DNA of 64,000 nucleotides, taken from positions 62,001 to 126,000 of the forward strand of contig CAWKOH010000002.1 in assembly GCA_963851245.1 (NCBI GenBank). The letters are read 5' to 3'. Under the pieces are notes generated by a model that saw only the letters and a program-made list of their open reading frames with translations, was not told where the DNA came from and did no database searches. Below, in pieces: positions 43,736 to 52,727 of the stretch (the stretch's first letter is position 1; every line of letters starts with the position of its first letter). The position numbers and the translations under genes were made by a program. Source of the DNA: CAWKOH01 sp963851245 (GTDB lineage Bacteria; Actinomycetota; Acidimicrobiia; Acidimicrobiales; Palsa-688).

Positions 43736-44203
43736 GTGGACGAATCCGAGCCTGATATCTATGCCTACGCGGAGGTTCTGGCCGATGGGGTCGAGGCCGC
43801 CCTACCGACCTGGGTGGTGCAGTCCGTGCAGAGGATCATGACGGCATGGGTTGGTCACGTGCCGCCGGCCGTCGCCGAGGCGGCCGAGATCGCCGGCCAA
43901 GAGGCCCGATCAGACACGGGCCGGGCCGTGCGTAGGCTGCTCATGAGCGATATCGACGAGCAGCGGACGACCCCGTTGGCCCTGATACGCCAGGGGGTGA
44001 AATACCCTACAGATGTCCTGAGGTCGGCCGGAGTGCCACCAGTCGAGCGCGACCGGTTCTCGGTCGATGTCTTCCCTGAGGACGATTACGACCTGTCACC
44101 GAGGTCATTTGCCGACGTGGACCCGGCCCTGGCGGAGGCCGGCATCGCGTGGGGCGCAGCCAAGGCGTTCGCGCACCGACATCGCCACGGCTCAGCCGGC
44201 TAA
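43736..44203 (+). CDS. conserved actinobacterial protein of unknown function
   Basis: A 155-residue soluble acidic protein with a helical N-terminus (YAYAEVLADGVEAALPTWVVQSVQRIM) and a helical middle (EQRTTPLALIRQGVKYPTDVL), ending with FADVDPALAEAGIAWGAAKAFAHRHRH. I do not recognise a named domain; similar short proteins occur in actinomycetes. The GTG start follows an AGGAGGG sequence at 43722-43728. It converges on a small Cys-rich gene with a four-base overlap. Confidence 0.65.
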   Translation: MDESEPDIYAYAEVLADGVEAALPTWVVQSVQRIMTAWVGHVPPAVAEAAEIAGQEARSDTGRAVRRLLMSDIDEQRTTPLALIRQGVKYPTDVLRSAGVPPVERDRFSVDVFPEDDYDLSPRSFADVDPALAEAGIAWGAAKAFAHRHRHGSAG

Positions 44204-44454
44204 CGCTTCTTCCGGCCCCTCTTGCGCTTGCCTTGAGGAGGGAGGGCATGAAGGGCGTCCGCCGTATTGCTCATCGGTTGGCTGGGCGGCTGTACCCAAC
44301 CGGCTCCGGATACGGCGCGGTCTTCGAAGAATAGGCACCCCTCCGGGCACCCGAACGGGCCTTCCTCGTTGGCCGAGAGCCGGCAGCGTTGCAGGGCCTC
44401 CCCGGTCGGGGTGCTTCGATGAAGGTAGTGGCGACAATCGTCCCGAACGCCCAT
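44200..44454 (-). CDS. small Cys-rich protein with basic tail
   Basis: An 84-residue protein with four cysteines (Cys7, Cys23, Cys36, Cys40), spaced like a metal site (GCPEGCLFFEDR at the end), and a strongly basic C-terminus KRKRGRKKR. Proteins of this shape are seen in actinomycetes but I know of no function; a zinc or Fe-S site with nucleic-acid contact is a guess. Codon use is like its neighbours. Confidence 0.55.
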   Translation of the reverse strand: MGVRDDCRHYLHRSTPTGEALQRCRLSANEEGPFGCPEGCLFFEDRAVSGAGWVQPPSQPMSNTADALHALPPQGKRKRGRKKR

Positions 44455-44526
44455 GGCGCCATGTTGGCACGGTCCGCGAGCGCTCCGGGATCACCGCCGG
44501 TGGGCCAGAGGGGTGACTGGGGCTCT

Positions 44527-44532
44527 TAGAGT
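44527..44532 (+). promoter_or_regulatory. candidate -10 box (TAGAGT) for a leaderless flavoprotein gene
   Basis: TAGAGT ends seven bases before ATG 44540, with no ribosome-binding site in the gap. Confidence 0.45.
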
Positions 44533-44539
44533 CTCGTGG

Positions 44540-45874
44540 ATGGGAGAACGCCTGTTAGTGATCGGCGGGGACGCAGCCGGCATGGCCGGCGCCGCGCAGG
44601 TGAGGCGGCGAGCCGCGGCGCTGGAGATCGTCGCGCTCGAGAAGGGTACGCGAACGAGCTACTCGGCCTGCGGCATCCCCTATCTTGTGTCCGGCGCCGT
44701 GCATGACATCGAGGACCTGGTAGCACGGACCCCGGAGCAGTTCCGTGCGGCTCGCATCGATGTCCGTACTGAGCACGAGGTGGTCGGCATCGACCTGCAC
44801 GCCCGCAAAGCTGAGGTGCACAATCGGGCTCATCACAGGAGTTTCCACCTGGGCTTCGACATGCTCCTGGTCGCCACCGGCGCCCGACCAGCTAGGCCGG
44901 ACCTGCCCGGCGCCGAGTTGCCGCACGTGCACGGGGTGCAGACCCTCGACGACGCCGCGGCCCTGATGGATGCGGCCAAAACGCGAAGGCCCCGGCGGGT
45001 CGTTGTCATCGGCAGCGGTTACGTCGGCTTGGAGCTGGCCGAGGCGTTCCTGGAGCGAGGGGCATCGGTCACCGTGGTCGAGGCGGGGCCAGAGGTGATG
45101 GGCAGCCTGGATCCGGAGATGGGAGCTTTGGTGGCCCGGGCTCTGCGAGCTCGAGGGATCAAGGTGCATGTGGGGCTTCGGGCCCTGTCCATCACTGAGA
45201 AGGAGGTACACACCGACGGCACTGACATCGGCGCCGACCTCGTCGTCCTGGGTCTGGGCGTCCGACCCAACAGCCAGTTGGGTGCCGCGTCCGGGCTCGA
45301 AACGGGCGTTCGAGATGCATTGGTCGTGGACCGTCAGCAGGAGACGTCGGTCGAGGGGGTCTGGGCGGCCGGTGACTGCTGCCAGTCAGTCCATCTTGTG
45401 TCCGGCCGCCCCGTCCACCAGGCGCTGGGGACCGTAGCCAACAAGCAGGGCCGGGTGGCAGGTATCAACATCAGTGGCGGTTACGCCACCTTCCCGGGTG
45501 TGCTGGGGACAGCCGTGACCCGGGTTTGTCGAACCGAGATCGGCCGGACCGGTCTGACCGAAAGGGAGGCCGACGAAGCCGGGTACCGGGTCTCCACGTC
45601 GCTGATCGAAGCGACGACGACCGCCGGCTACATGCCTGACACTTCCTCGATAACGGCCAAGCTGGTCGCCGAGCGGCGTTCGGGCCGGCTCCTCGGAGTT
45701 CAGATCGTCGGAGGCCCAGGCTCGGCGAAGCGGGTTGACGTGGTGGCTGCGGCTCTGGCCGGGAGACTTACGGTCGAGGATCTGGTCGGCCTGGATGTCG
45801 GGTACGCGCCCCCCTTTTCGCCGCTCTGGGATCCCGTGCAGGTCGCGGCGAGAGATCTACTGGCCAAGCTCTAG
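44540..45874 (+). CDS. CoA-disulfide reductase / NADH oxidase-like flavoprotein
   Basis: A 444-residue FAD and NAD(P)H-dependent oxidoreductase. The FAD site is VIGGDAAGMAGAAQ, the active-site Cys is in SYSACGIPYLVSG as in CoA-disulfide reductases, the NAD(P)H site is VVVIGSGYVGLELAE and the second FAD contact is VWAAGDCCQS. A C-terminal dimerisation domain follows. Single-cysteine members reduce CoA disulfide, persulfide or oxygen; which one is not readable here. ATG 44540 is preferred to the longer frame because the FAD motif begins at residue 6. Confidence 0.88.
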   Translation: MGERLLVIGGDAAGMAGAAQVRRRAAALEIVALEKGTRTSYSACGIPYLVSGAVHDIEDLVARTPEQFRAARIDVRTEHEVVGIDLHARKAEVHNRAHHRSFHLGFDMLLVATGARPARPDLPGAELPHVHGVQTLDDAAALMDAAKTRRPRRVVVIGSGYVGLELAEAFLERGASVTVVEAGPEVMGSLDPEMGALVARALRARGIKVHVGLRALSITEKEVHTDGTDIGADLVVLGLGVRPNSQLGAASGLETGVRDALVVDRQQETSVEGVWAAGDCCQSVHLVSGRPVHQALGTVANKQGRVAGINISGGYATFPGVLGTAVTRVCRTEIGRTGLTEREADEAGYRVSTSLIEATTTAGYMPDTSSITAKLVAERRSGRLLGVQIVGGPGSAKRVDVVAAALAGRLTVEDLVGLDVGYAPPFSPLWDPVQVAARDLLAKL

Positions 45875-45898
45875 CGTTTCGGCGCCAGAGGCGGCGCC

Positions 45899-46606
45899 AT
45901 GATCGGCGATAGTGTCAGGTCGATGCCGGAGAAGCGCGTCACAGAGCTCGACCTGCTCAGATGGAGTGAAGCCCTGGCCGGAATCGCCCGCACCGGGCTG
46001 GCTTTCACCGAGAGCCTGTACGAAAAAGAGCGCTTCGAGGAGATCCTGAAGGTAGCCGCGGATATCCGGGTGGCGGCCGGCCATGACGGTGGGAACTTCG
46101 ACCAGGAAGAGGTACTGGCGGGTTGGCTCGACAGCGTCGGGCACGGGGTAGCCGGGTACGTGACGCCCAAGGTGGCCGTGGGCGCCATCGTCGGCAACGA
46201 CGCAGGCGAGTTGCTCTTGATACAGCGTGGTGACTCCGGGGTGTGGCTGTACCCGACCGGCTGGGCCGATATCGGTTACTCGGCCGCCGAGGTCGTCGTC
46301 AAGGAAGTCGAGGAAGAAGCCGGGATTCGGGTCGAGCCGGTCCGCCTGGTGGCGGTCTTCGACGGGATGCGGCTGGGCGCCCTGGGGCTGCCGTTCTACT
46401 CGCTGGTCTTCCAGTGCCGGGCGGTCGGGGGCGAGCTACGCGCCCACCCGCTCGAGACTCGCGCCGTCGGCTGGTTCGGAGAAGACGCCCTCCCCGAGCC
46501 CTTGGCGGGAGGTGGCCGCTGGAAACACCTAGCCTTCCAGGCCATCAGGGGAGAACCCATCGACGTAGCGTTCGACACGCCGCGTCCAGCCATCTGGCGG
46601 AGCTAG
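45899..46606 (+). CDS. Nudix hydrolase with Nudix_N_2 domain
   Basis: A 235-residue pyrophosphohydrolase. The N-terminal helical domain (LLRWSEALAGIARTGLAFTESLYEKERFEEILKVA, split across residues 17-52) is the Nudix_N_2 type found in ADP-ribose or nucleoside-diphosphate-linked hydrolases. The Nudix box is GWADIGYSAAEVVVKEVEEE followed by AGIRV, complete except that the usual Arg is Lys. ATG 45923 is an alternative start eight codons in. The next gene starts 14 bases later. Confidence 0.88.
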   Translation: MIGDSVRSMPEKRVTELDLLRWSEALAGIARTGLAFTESLYEKERFEEILKVAADIRVAAGHDGGNFDQEEVLAGWLDSVGHGVAGYVTPKVAVGAIVGNDAGELLLIQRGDSGVWLYPTGWADIGYSAAEVVVKEVEEEAGIRVEPVRLVAVFDGMRLGALGLPFYSLVFQCRAVGGELRAHPLETRAVGWFGEDALPEPLAGGGRWKHLAFQAIRGEPIDVAFDTPRPAIWRS

Positions 46607-46620
46607 AAGGCCCCTCCGCC

Positions 46621-47280
46621 GTGGCACCCGGCGAACTGGACGGGGTCCCCCTGCTGGGACGCGTCGCAGCTTGGCGACGGCGAGCGTTCGCCGTGCAGGC
46701 GGCCGAGCAGCGGGTGGACGAAGCCGCTTTGGACGCCTATCTGGACCAGCTCGGAGACGAGGGCGGTACGGCCCGGCGCCTCGACCTCGAGGTCGACGCC
46801 CTGATGCCGACCGTTGCGGCGCTCAGTTCTCTCACATCCCCGCTCGCCCTGGACTACATCGAGCGACTCGAACGGCCCATACCCGCCCTGACCCCCGCAA
46901 CGGGCGTTCTGATCGTGGGCCGGTCCTACGTGGCGCACGCCGTCGTCGAGGCCGACCCGGCGACCTTCAGGGCCGGCGCCGTGCCGGTCCTGAACACCCT
47001 GCCGCCGTTGCGTCGCGGGGGCGTACCACCACAGGACCTTCTCACCCGGGTGGTCAAGGCGTCGCGGCGCAAGTTCCCCCGTATCCGGGCCGTGCCCGAA
47101 GCGGTGTGGGAGGGGTACGTCCGCTGTTTGGCCCGGCGGGCCCACGACCACGACGGGCCCGATGAGGAGATGCTTGCGGTGGAGGTAGTGGACGGCCTGG
47201 CCCGCTTCGGCTGGGTGCTGCGCCAGGTCGACATCCGCTACGGGCTCGAACCTGAGAGGCGGGTGCCGCCTGCCTCCTAG
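46621..47280 (+). CDS. hypothetical protein
   Basis: A 219-residue soluble protein from GTG 46621; the frame is open further upstream but antisense to nothing and overlapping the Nudix gene, so I start after it. It has an Arg/Ala-rich helical N-terminus and a mixed C-terminal half (RSYVAHAVVEADPATFRAGAVPVL). I recognise no domain. It converges on the 47298-47780 gene with a 17-base gap. Confidence 0.5.
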   Translation: MAPGELDGVPLLGRVAAWRRRAFAVQAAEQRVDEAALDAYLDQLGDEGGTARRLDLEVDALMPTVAALSSLTSPLALDYIERLERPIPALTPATGVLIVGRSYVAHAVVEADPATFRAGAVPVLNTLPPLRRGGVPPQDLLTRVVKASRRKFPRIRAVPEAVWEGYVRCLARRAHDHDGPDEEMLAVEVVDGLARFGWVLRQVDIRYGLEPERRVPPAS

Positions 47281-47297
47281 CCTGAACCCCGAGTTGC

Positions 47298-47780
47298 CTA
47301 AACCCCCAACTGATGGAGCAGATCGGCGACTATGGAAACTCCACCGCCGCTGCGCTCCCACCGGTCGGCAATGCTCTCGTGGTCGACCAACCCGGCGGCG
47401 TCGGGCTCGATCCCAATCGCCTGGATCGCGGCAGCGGTGAGCGGCTGGGGCTCGATGTCGTCCTCGTAGGCCGCAAACACCTCGAGCCCGTCCCACAGTT
47501 CCTCAAGCGTCGCGGGAGGAGGGGAGCCGGAGGCCAAGGCCAGGGCGGTGGAGGAAAACACTTCGTAGGTACCGACCCCCGGCGGCCGCCGGTATCCCGA
47601 GACGGGGTGCAGGCGCCATTCCAGCAGCATGCCTCCTGGCCCGTCTTCGCGGAGCCAGACCTGGGACCCATTCACGTAGGCATCGACCGGCTCCCCGAAG
47701 CGGTCGTCCAGCTCGACGATGAGTTCGGGCCGGGCCTTCCAGACCGCGGCGGCCACCAGCCGTCCCGCTTTGTCGGCCAC
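47298..47780 (-). CDS. hypothetical protein coupled to PAC2 gene
   Basis: A 160-residue acidic protein, beginning AGRLVAAAVWKARPELIVELDDRFGEPVDAY and containing a beta-rich middle (QVWLREDGPGGMLLEWRLHPV). No named domain is recognised. Its GTG start (47778-47780) shares one base with the TAG stop of the PAC2 gene, so the two are almost surely cotranslated. Confidence 0.6.
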   Translation of the reverse strand: MADKAGRLVAAAVWKARPELIVELDDRFGEPVDAYVNGSQVWLREDGPGGMLLEWRLHPVSGYRRPPGVGTYEVFSSTALALASGSPPPATLEELWDGLEVFAAYEDDIEPQPLTAAAIQAIGIEPDAAGLVDHESIADRWERSGGGVSIVADLLHQLGV

Positions 47781-48663
47781 TATCCCTCGCGTGGATGGTC
47801 GCGGAGGAAGCGCTCTACCTCAGCCGCGAGCTGATCAGCGTCGCCGGCCCGCAGCCCGCCTATCTCCGCTTCCGAGTTGCCCCATTCGACGTCGTCGGCG
47901 TTCTCGAGTTGCGCCACGTAGGCGGCGGCATCCTCATCGTCTGCCACGCGCTGCCACTCACCTGACGCTCGTAGTCCAGGGCCGCTTCTCGCAGCTCCGG
48001 CGAGTCGACGGTGGCGCCCAACAGCGCCGACGAGCGTTCGACCAGCGCCAGGGCGGCCTTGGGGGACGGAAGCTGATGAACGTAGTGGGGCACGGCCGCC
48101 CAGAACGAGGCGGTCGGGATACCGCTCCGTCGCAAGGCGTCGTGGAGGACCCCGACTATGCCGGTCGGCCCTTCGTAGGATGGGGGAGACAGTCCCAGGC
48201 GGTGAGCCAGATCCTGATCGTCCGTGGTTCCGGACACCCGGACCGGGCGGGTATGGGGCACATCGGCCAGAAGGGCTCCCAGTATGACGGCCAGCTCGGC
48301 GTCGAGCGCCTGGGCCACAGATACCACTGCGGCGGCGAAGGTGCGCCAGCGGAGTTGTGGCTCGACCCCCCTGAGCAGAACCAGGTCGTGGCGGGCGGAA
48401 GGCACCCTGGCGCCCAGAAGTTCGATGTCCGGCCACTCGATCCGTCGTTCGCCGCTCTCGGCCAACCGTACCTGGGGGCGGGTGACGGTGAAGTCGTAAA
48501 GCTCTTCGGAGTCGATGGTGGCGAACCTCTCGGCGTCCCATGCGTCGGCCAGGCACCCTAAGGCGATGGAGGACGCATCACCTGCGTCATTCCACCCCTC
48601 GAAAGCAACCACCAACAGCGGCCGGCGCAGCTCCGGCCGTCGTTCCCAACGCACCATCTCCAT
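47780..48663 (-). pseudogene. PAC2 family protein, frameshifted near its 3' end
   Basis: PAC2 proteins resemble proteasome-assembly chaperones and are conserved in actinomycetes, often near proteasome or ATP-grasp genes. The first 230 residues (LLVVAFEGWNDAGDASS ... LSPPSYEGPTGIVGVLHDALRR ... ALDYERQV) are intact. Near 47966 the recognisable C-terminus continues in another frame (EWQRVADDEDAAAYVAQLE ... EVERFLRDHP) and ends in a TAG that overlaps the next gene, which argues that this second frame is the real end. One or four bases appear to be missing. It is either a recent mutation or an assembly error. Confidence 0.75.
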
Positions 48664-48902
48664 AGGTCAAGACGGTACCGCCGGTTGGTGCGTCAAGCGG
48701 TGGTCAGTGTCCACTAGTACGCAACAGAATCAGAGAGCCGGAGGCCCGGCGAAGGGCCCCACCGGCGACCTGGCCGCCGCCTACGCCCTTTGGCAGGTTC
48801 AGTTCCCGGTCGGCATCTCCTGCTCGCCATCCAGCTCCCCGGTTTTCGCGAGCAGACCGCTCCAGATCTCCTGGCTGCCGGGTCGCACCCTTAAGGATCC
48901 CG

Positions 48903-49442
48903 TCACGAGCTGGTGTCGTGCGCCAGGATGCGGCCGAGGTCCCAACCGTGGTGGAAGGCGTCGTGGGCGTTGCTGCGGACGACGTCTTCTGCCGACTGCG
49001 GCCCCCTGGTCTCGTGTTCGAGCACGATGCCGTGCGCCCGGGCGACGGTGACCGCTTCGTGCCAGGACTGCGCCGCTTGGCGCAGCTGCCACAGGGCGCC
49101 GCCGACGGGGACCCTGACGTAGTACCTGGCCTCCCCCAGGAGCTGCTCATCGTATCCGGGTACCGCCGGCTCGCCCCAGAGGGCGGCGCCGGCGAGCCAC
49201 TGGGCCCAGATATGCAGGTTGTCGGCGACGTGGCACACGTAGCCGCCCACCGTCCAACCGAGGTCGGGATGGCGTAAAGAGCCCGGCGCAGATCCGATTC
49301 TCTGCTGGTAGCTGTCGGCCATACCCATCACCATGGTGACCGCCTCATCTGCGGAGAATGACCACTCCAGGCCGCACTCCCGACACGGATCCCCAAAACG
49401 TTCCGGCCCCCACTTCTCCGGATATGGCTCAGATATCTGCAT
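48903..49442 (-). CDS. DinB-family protein
   Basis: A 179-residue four-helix metal-binding protein. A CRECGLEW motif near residue 20 precedes the DinB core, with metal His candidates in GYVCHVADNLHIW and NAHDAFHHGWDLGRIL. Such proteins act as thiol-dependent transferases (bacillithiol or mycothiol S-transferase-like) or have unknown roles. ATG 49442 begins MQISEPYPEKWG. The 239 bases between it and the PAC2 gene (48664-48902) hold no feature that I can identify. Confidence 0.78.
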   Translation of the reverse strand: MQISEPYPEKWGPERFGDPCRECGLEWSFSADEAVTMVMGMADSYQQRIGSAPGSLRHPDLGWTVGGYVCHVADNLHIWAQWLAGAALWGEPAVPGYDEQLLGEARYYVRVPVGGALWQLRQAAQSWHEAVTVARAHGIVLEHETRGPQSAEDVVRSNAHDAFHHGWDLGRILAHDTSS

Positions 49443-49525
49443 TCCGTCCTCCGATCTGTCGCAAGTATCGAAGGGCGGCCTCGCTCTGGGCAAGAACAGG
49501 CTCGGCGACTTCTCCCGGGGCCCGC

Positions 49526-49531
49526 TACAGT
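49526..49531 (+). promoter_or_regulatory. candidate -10 box (TACAGT) for leaderless GNAT gene
   Basis: TACAGT ends eight bases before GTG 49540. It supports this start over an open frame that continues upstream antisense to the DinB gene. Confidence 0.45.
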
Positions 49532-49539
49532 CCGGGCCC

Positions 49540-49980
49540 GTGTTCGTGATTGAGGAGGCCACGGAGGCCACAGAGGAGCTCGTCGACGCCATAGCCCGGC
49601 TGCTGCCTTTGCTGTCACGGACCGCCCCCGCTCCCTCCGCGGCCACCCTGGAGCAAATGGTGGCATGTTCCGCCACCACCCTCTTCATCGCCCGTGACGG
49701 CGGCTCCGGTCCGATCGTGGGGACCCTCACGCTGGCCATGTTCCGCATCCCCACCGGGACGAGAGCATGGATCGAAGACGTGATCGTGTCCGACTCAGTT
49801 CAGGGAAGAGGCTGCGGAGAGCTCCTCACCAGGGCCGCTCTGGACGCCGCGGCCGCAGCCGGGGCCCGCACACTAGAGCTGACCTCCCGACCCAGCCGGG
49901 AAGCGGCCAACCGTCTGTATCAGAAGCTGGGTTTCAAAGTCCGAGACACCAACGTCTACCGCTACGAGCTGGACGCATGA
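49540..49980 (+). CDS. GNAT family N-acetyltransferase
   Basis: A 146-residue acetyl-CoA-dependent acyltransferase. The CoA pyrophosphate loop is VQGRGCGELLT following the strand AWIEDVIVSD; the C-terminal SREAANRLYQKLGF is also typical. Single-domain with no hint of substrate. GTG 49540 places the fold's first strand (VFVIEEAT) at the N-terminus. Confidence 0.87.
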   Translation: MFVIEEATEATEELVDAIARLLPLLSRTAPAPSAATLEQMVACSATTLFIARDGGSGPIVGTLTLAMFRIPTGTRAWIEDVIVSDSVQGRGCGELLTRAALDAAAAAGARTLELTSRPSREAANRLYQKLGFKVRDTNVYRYELDA

Positions 49981-50084
49981 CAGGCGCCGGGTGCGACGGG
50001 ACTGTCGCCCGATTAAAGGGTTCGAGCAGCGGCATCGGCGCCGCCGTAGCCCCGGGCGCGGAGATCATTGGCTCGCTGATGCCG

Positions 50085-50378
50085 TCACCCTTCGGGTTCG
50101 AGCTCCTCGGCTTCTAGCAGAGTGAAACCGTCGATGACTGTACGGAGCACCTGCTGCGCGACCCGTGGGTCCAGCCCCTCGGCCTTGGCCAGATCTGCGA
50201 TCCTGGCGAGCATCCGATCCTCCCGCGTCCGGTCCACCACGCCCATATGGTGAGCTCGCTTGTAGTGCACCACGCCCTCCACCAACCGGGCCCGCTCGGC
50301 CAGCAGTAGCACCAGCCGGCGGTCGACATCGTCGATCTGCTTCCGGATCTCGTCGAGATCGGGGACCGCGTTCTCCAC
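50085..50378 (-). CDS. chorismate mutase (AroQ type)
   Basis: Converts chorismate to prephenate for phenylalanine and tyrosine. The short helical domain reads LDEIRKQIDDVDRRLVLLLAERARLVEGVVHYKR, split over residues 5-40, with the conserved Arg, Lys and the REDRML segment further on. GTG 50378 gives 97 residues, the normal single-domain length; the frame is open upstream into the citrate synthase leader. It diverges from the citrate synthase gene. Confidence 0.87.
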   Translation of the reverse strand: MENAVPDLDEIRKQIDDVDRRLVLLLAERARLVEGVVHYKRAHHMGVVDRTREDRMLARIADLAKAEGLDPRVAQQVLRTVIDGFTLLEAEELEPEG

Positions 50379-50511
50379 CGAAGCATCATCGCCGATCGCG
50401 AGGTCCGGCTGCGAATGCGGCGCTTCCCCTGCGCCCAGGTTCGCCAGTACCCGTGTGGAGGTAGCATGCCCTAGGCACGCATCCGTTCCTTTGTCTCCTA
50501 TAGGGGGAGCA

Positions 50512-51783
50512 GTGGCTGAATCCATTACGGTGACCGACAATCGGACCGGCGAGGTCATAGAAATACCGATCGTCGACGGCGGGGTATCGGCGGAGGAATT
50601 CCGCAAGCTGCTGCCCGGGATTTGGTTCTATGACCCGGCGTTCATGACGACGGCGCTCACCTCGAGTTCGATCACCTACCTGGACGGGGACGCGGGGATC
50701 CTTCGTTACCGTGGTTACCCGATCGAGCAGCTCGCGGCCGACTCGACCTACCTGGAAGTGGCTTACCTTCTCATCCACGGCGAGCTGCCGAATGCGGACC
50801 AACTCGACGCCTGGACCAACGAGATCCGTTACCACACCTATATTCACGAGAATTTTCGGAAGCGTTTCGTAGACAGCTTCCACTACGACGCCCACCCCAT
50901 GGGCATGCTCGTCTCCGGGATCGCCGCCCTCTCGACGTTTTATCCCGAAGCCAAGGAGATCCAGGACCCGCAGGTTCGGGCCAACCAGATCGTACGTCTG
51001 ATCGCCAAGGTACCGACCCTGGCCGCCGCCTCATACCGATATAGCCGGGGCATGCCTTTCGTGTTTCCCGACAACTCACTGAGCTTCACCGAGAACTTCC
51101 TATCGATGATGTGGAAGGTGGCCGAGCCCCGCTACGAGCCCGACCCCGTTCTGGCTCGGGCTCTGGACGTGCTGTTCATCCTGCATGCCGACCACGAGCA
51201 AAACTGCGGGACGCTGGCCATGCGCACGGTTGGTTCCGCTCACGCTGATCCCTATTCGGCCGCAGCGGCGGCCGCCGCCGCCCTGTATGGGCCGCGGCAC
51301 GGAGGAGCCAACGAGGCAGTTCTGAGGATGCTGTCCGACATCGGGTCGATCGACAACGTCCAGGCATTCATCGAGGACGTCAAGGCTGGTAAAGGGAAGC
51401 TACAGGGCTTCGGTCATCGGGTTTACAAGAACTATGACCCTCGTGCGAAGATCATCAAGAAGACAGCCGACGAGGTGTTCGCCGTCACCGGCAAGAACCC
51501 TCTGCTCGACATCGCCCTCAAGCTCGAGGAGGTGGCGTTGTCGGACGGGTACTTCATCTCCCGGAAGCTGTACCCGAATGTCGATTTCTATTCGGGCCTC
51601 ATCTACCAGGCCATGGGCTTCCCCACCGAGATGTTCACGGTCCTGTTTGCCATCCCCCGGGTCACCGGGTGGCTGACCCACTGGGAGGAGCTGATCGAGC
51701 AGGACTCCAAGATCTACCGACCCCGGCAGATCTGGACCGGCCACGATGAGCGGCCGTATCTAGCCCTCGCCGACCGGGGCTGA
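50512..51783 (+). CDS. gltA: citrate synthase
   Basis: Condenses oxaloacetate and acetyl-CoA at the entry of the citric acid cycle. The 423-residue protein has HADHEQNCGTLAMR, ALYGPRHGGANEAVL and the catalytic GFGHRVYKNYDPRA. AGGGGGA lies 5-11 bases before GTG 50512, and the residues before it in the longer frame do not resemble the family. It overlaps the end of the thioesterase gene on the other strand by 24 bases. Confidence 0.95.
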   Translation: MAESITVTDNRTGEVIEIPIVDGGVSAEEFRKLLPGIWFYDPAFMTTALTSSSITYLDGDAGILRYRGYPIEQLAADSTYLEVAYLLIHGELPNADQLDAWTNEIRYHTYIHENFRKRFVDSFHYDAHPMGMLVSGIAALSTFYPEAKEIQDPQVRANQIVRLIAKVPTLAAASYRYSRGMPFVFPDNSLSFTENFLSMMWKVAEPRYEPDPVLARALDVLFILHADHEQNCGTLAMRTVGSAHADPYSAAAAAAAALYGPRHGGANEAVLRMLSDIGSIDNVQAFIEDVKAGKGKLQGFGHRVYKNYDPRAKIIKKTADEVFAVTGKNPLLDIALKLEEVALSDGYFISRKLYPNVDFYSGLIYQAMGFPTEMFTVLFAIPRVTGWLTHWEELIEQDSKIYRPRQIWTGHDERPYLALADRG

Positions 51784-52668
51784 CGCCGAAATCGCCACTG
51801 CAGCGCGCTTCGGCGTTCTGAGCAAGCCTTCCTGCACGACAGAGACCGCCAGCGCTCCCTCGCGCGTGAATATGGTCCCGGTGGCGAGGCCCCGAGCCCC
51901 GGACGCGGTCGGGCTCCGCTGCTCGTAGAGCAGCCACTCGTCGGCGCGGAAGGGCCGGTGGAACCACATGGCATGGTCCAGGCTGGCCTGCGTCCCTTCC
52001 GTCCAGATCAACCCGTGCGGAAGCATGATCGTGTCCAGGAGGGTCATGTCGCTGGCGTATGCCACCATGCAGGCATGGAGCAGAGGGTCGGTGGGAAGCT
52101 TCCCATCGGCCCTTAGCCACACCCGGTGCGACGGTGGCCTCGGATTGGAGTCCGCCGGCGAAGTGCGCAGTGGCTCGCCGATATGCCGGACGTCTATGGC
52201 CCGGGGCCGGTTGTACAGGTCCCCGAGCACCCGGGCGTAAGGCGCCATCGCTTCCGTCCACGTCGGCAGGGTCTCAGGGTCCGGAACGTCTGGCATCTGC
52301 TCCTGGTGGTTCACGCCGGACTCGTGGACGTGGAAGGACGCCGAGAGGTGGAATATCGCCTCCCCTCTCTGTATGGCGGCCACCCGGCGGGTGGTGAACG
52401 ACTTCCCGTCGCGAATCTTGTCGACCTGGTACAGGATCGGGATGGCGGGGTCACCCGGCCGGAGGAAGTAGGCGTGCAAAGAGTGGACCGGTCGCTCGTG
52501 ACCGGTTCCGGTTCCCACCGTTCGCCCCGCCGCGATCAGGGCCTGCGCGGCTACCTGGCCCCCGAACACGCGCACGCCACGATCTGGAGGGCTGAATCCC
52601 CGGAAGATGTCCACATCCAGGGCTTCGAGGTCGAGGTATTGGACCAATTCGTCGAGGGCTGCGGTCAC
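51760..52668 (-). CDS. tesB: acyl-CoA thioesterase II
   Basis: Double hot-dog thioesterase of 302 residues. RVFGGQVAAQALIAA, SLHAYFLRPGDPAIP, DGKSFTTRRV and the C-terminal LDHAMWFHRPFRADEWLLYE are TesB hallmarks; the catalytic Asp lies in DHAMW. It hydrolyses medium- or long-chain acyl-CoA. Divergent from the gtrA-like gene. Confidence 0.93.
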   Translation of the reverse strand: MTAALDELVQYLDLEALDVDIFRGFSPPDRGVRVFGGQVAAQALIAAGRTVGTGTGHERPVHSLHAYFLRPGDPAIPILYQVDKIRDGKSFTTRRVAAIQRGEAIFHLSASFHVHESGVNHQEQMPDVPDPETLPTWTEAMAPYARVLGDLYNRPRAIDVRHIGEPLRTSPADSNPRPPSHRVWLRADGKLPTDPLLHACMVAYASDMTLLDTIMLPHGLIWTEGTQASLDHAMWFHRPFRADEWLLYEQRSPTASGARGLATGTIFTREGALAVSVVQEGLLRTPKRAAVAISASAPVGEG

Positions 52669-52713
52669 GCCTCCATCTTGGCCGCCCGCCGCTATAGGCC
52701 ACCACCTGTCAGG

Positions 52714-52719
52714 TACTCT
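52714..52719 (+). promoter_or_regulatory. candidate -10 box (TACTCT) for leaderless gtrA-like gene
   Basis: TACTCT ends eight bases before GTG 52728, with only cytosine-rich sequence between. Confidence 0.45.
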
Positions 52720-52727
52720 GGTCCCCC

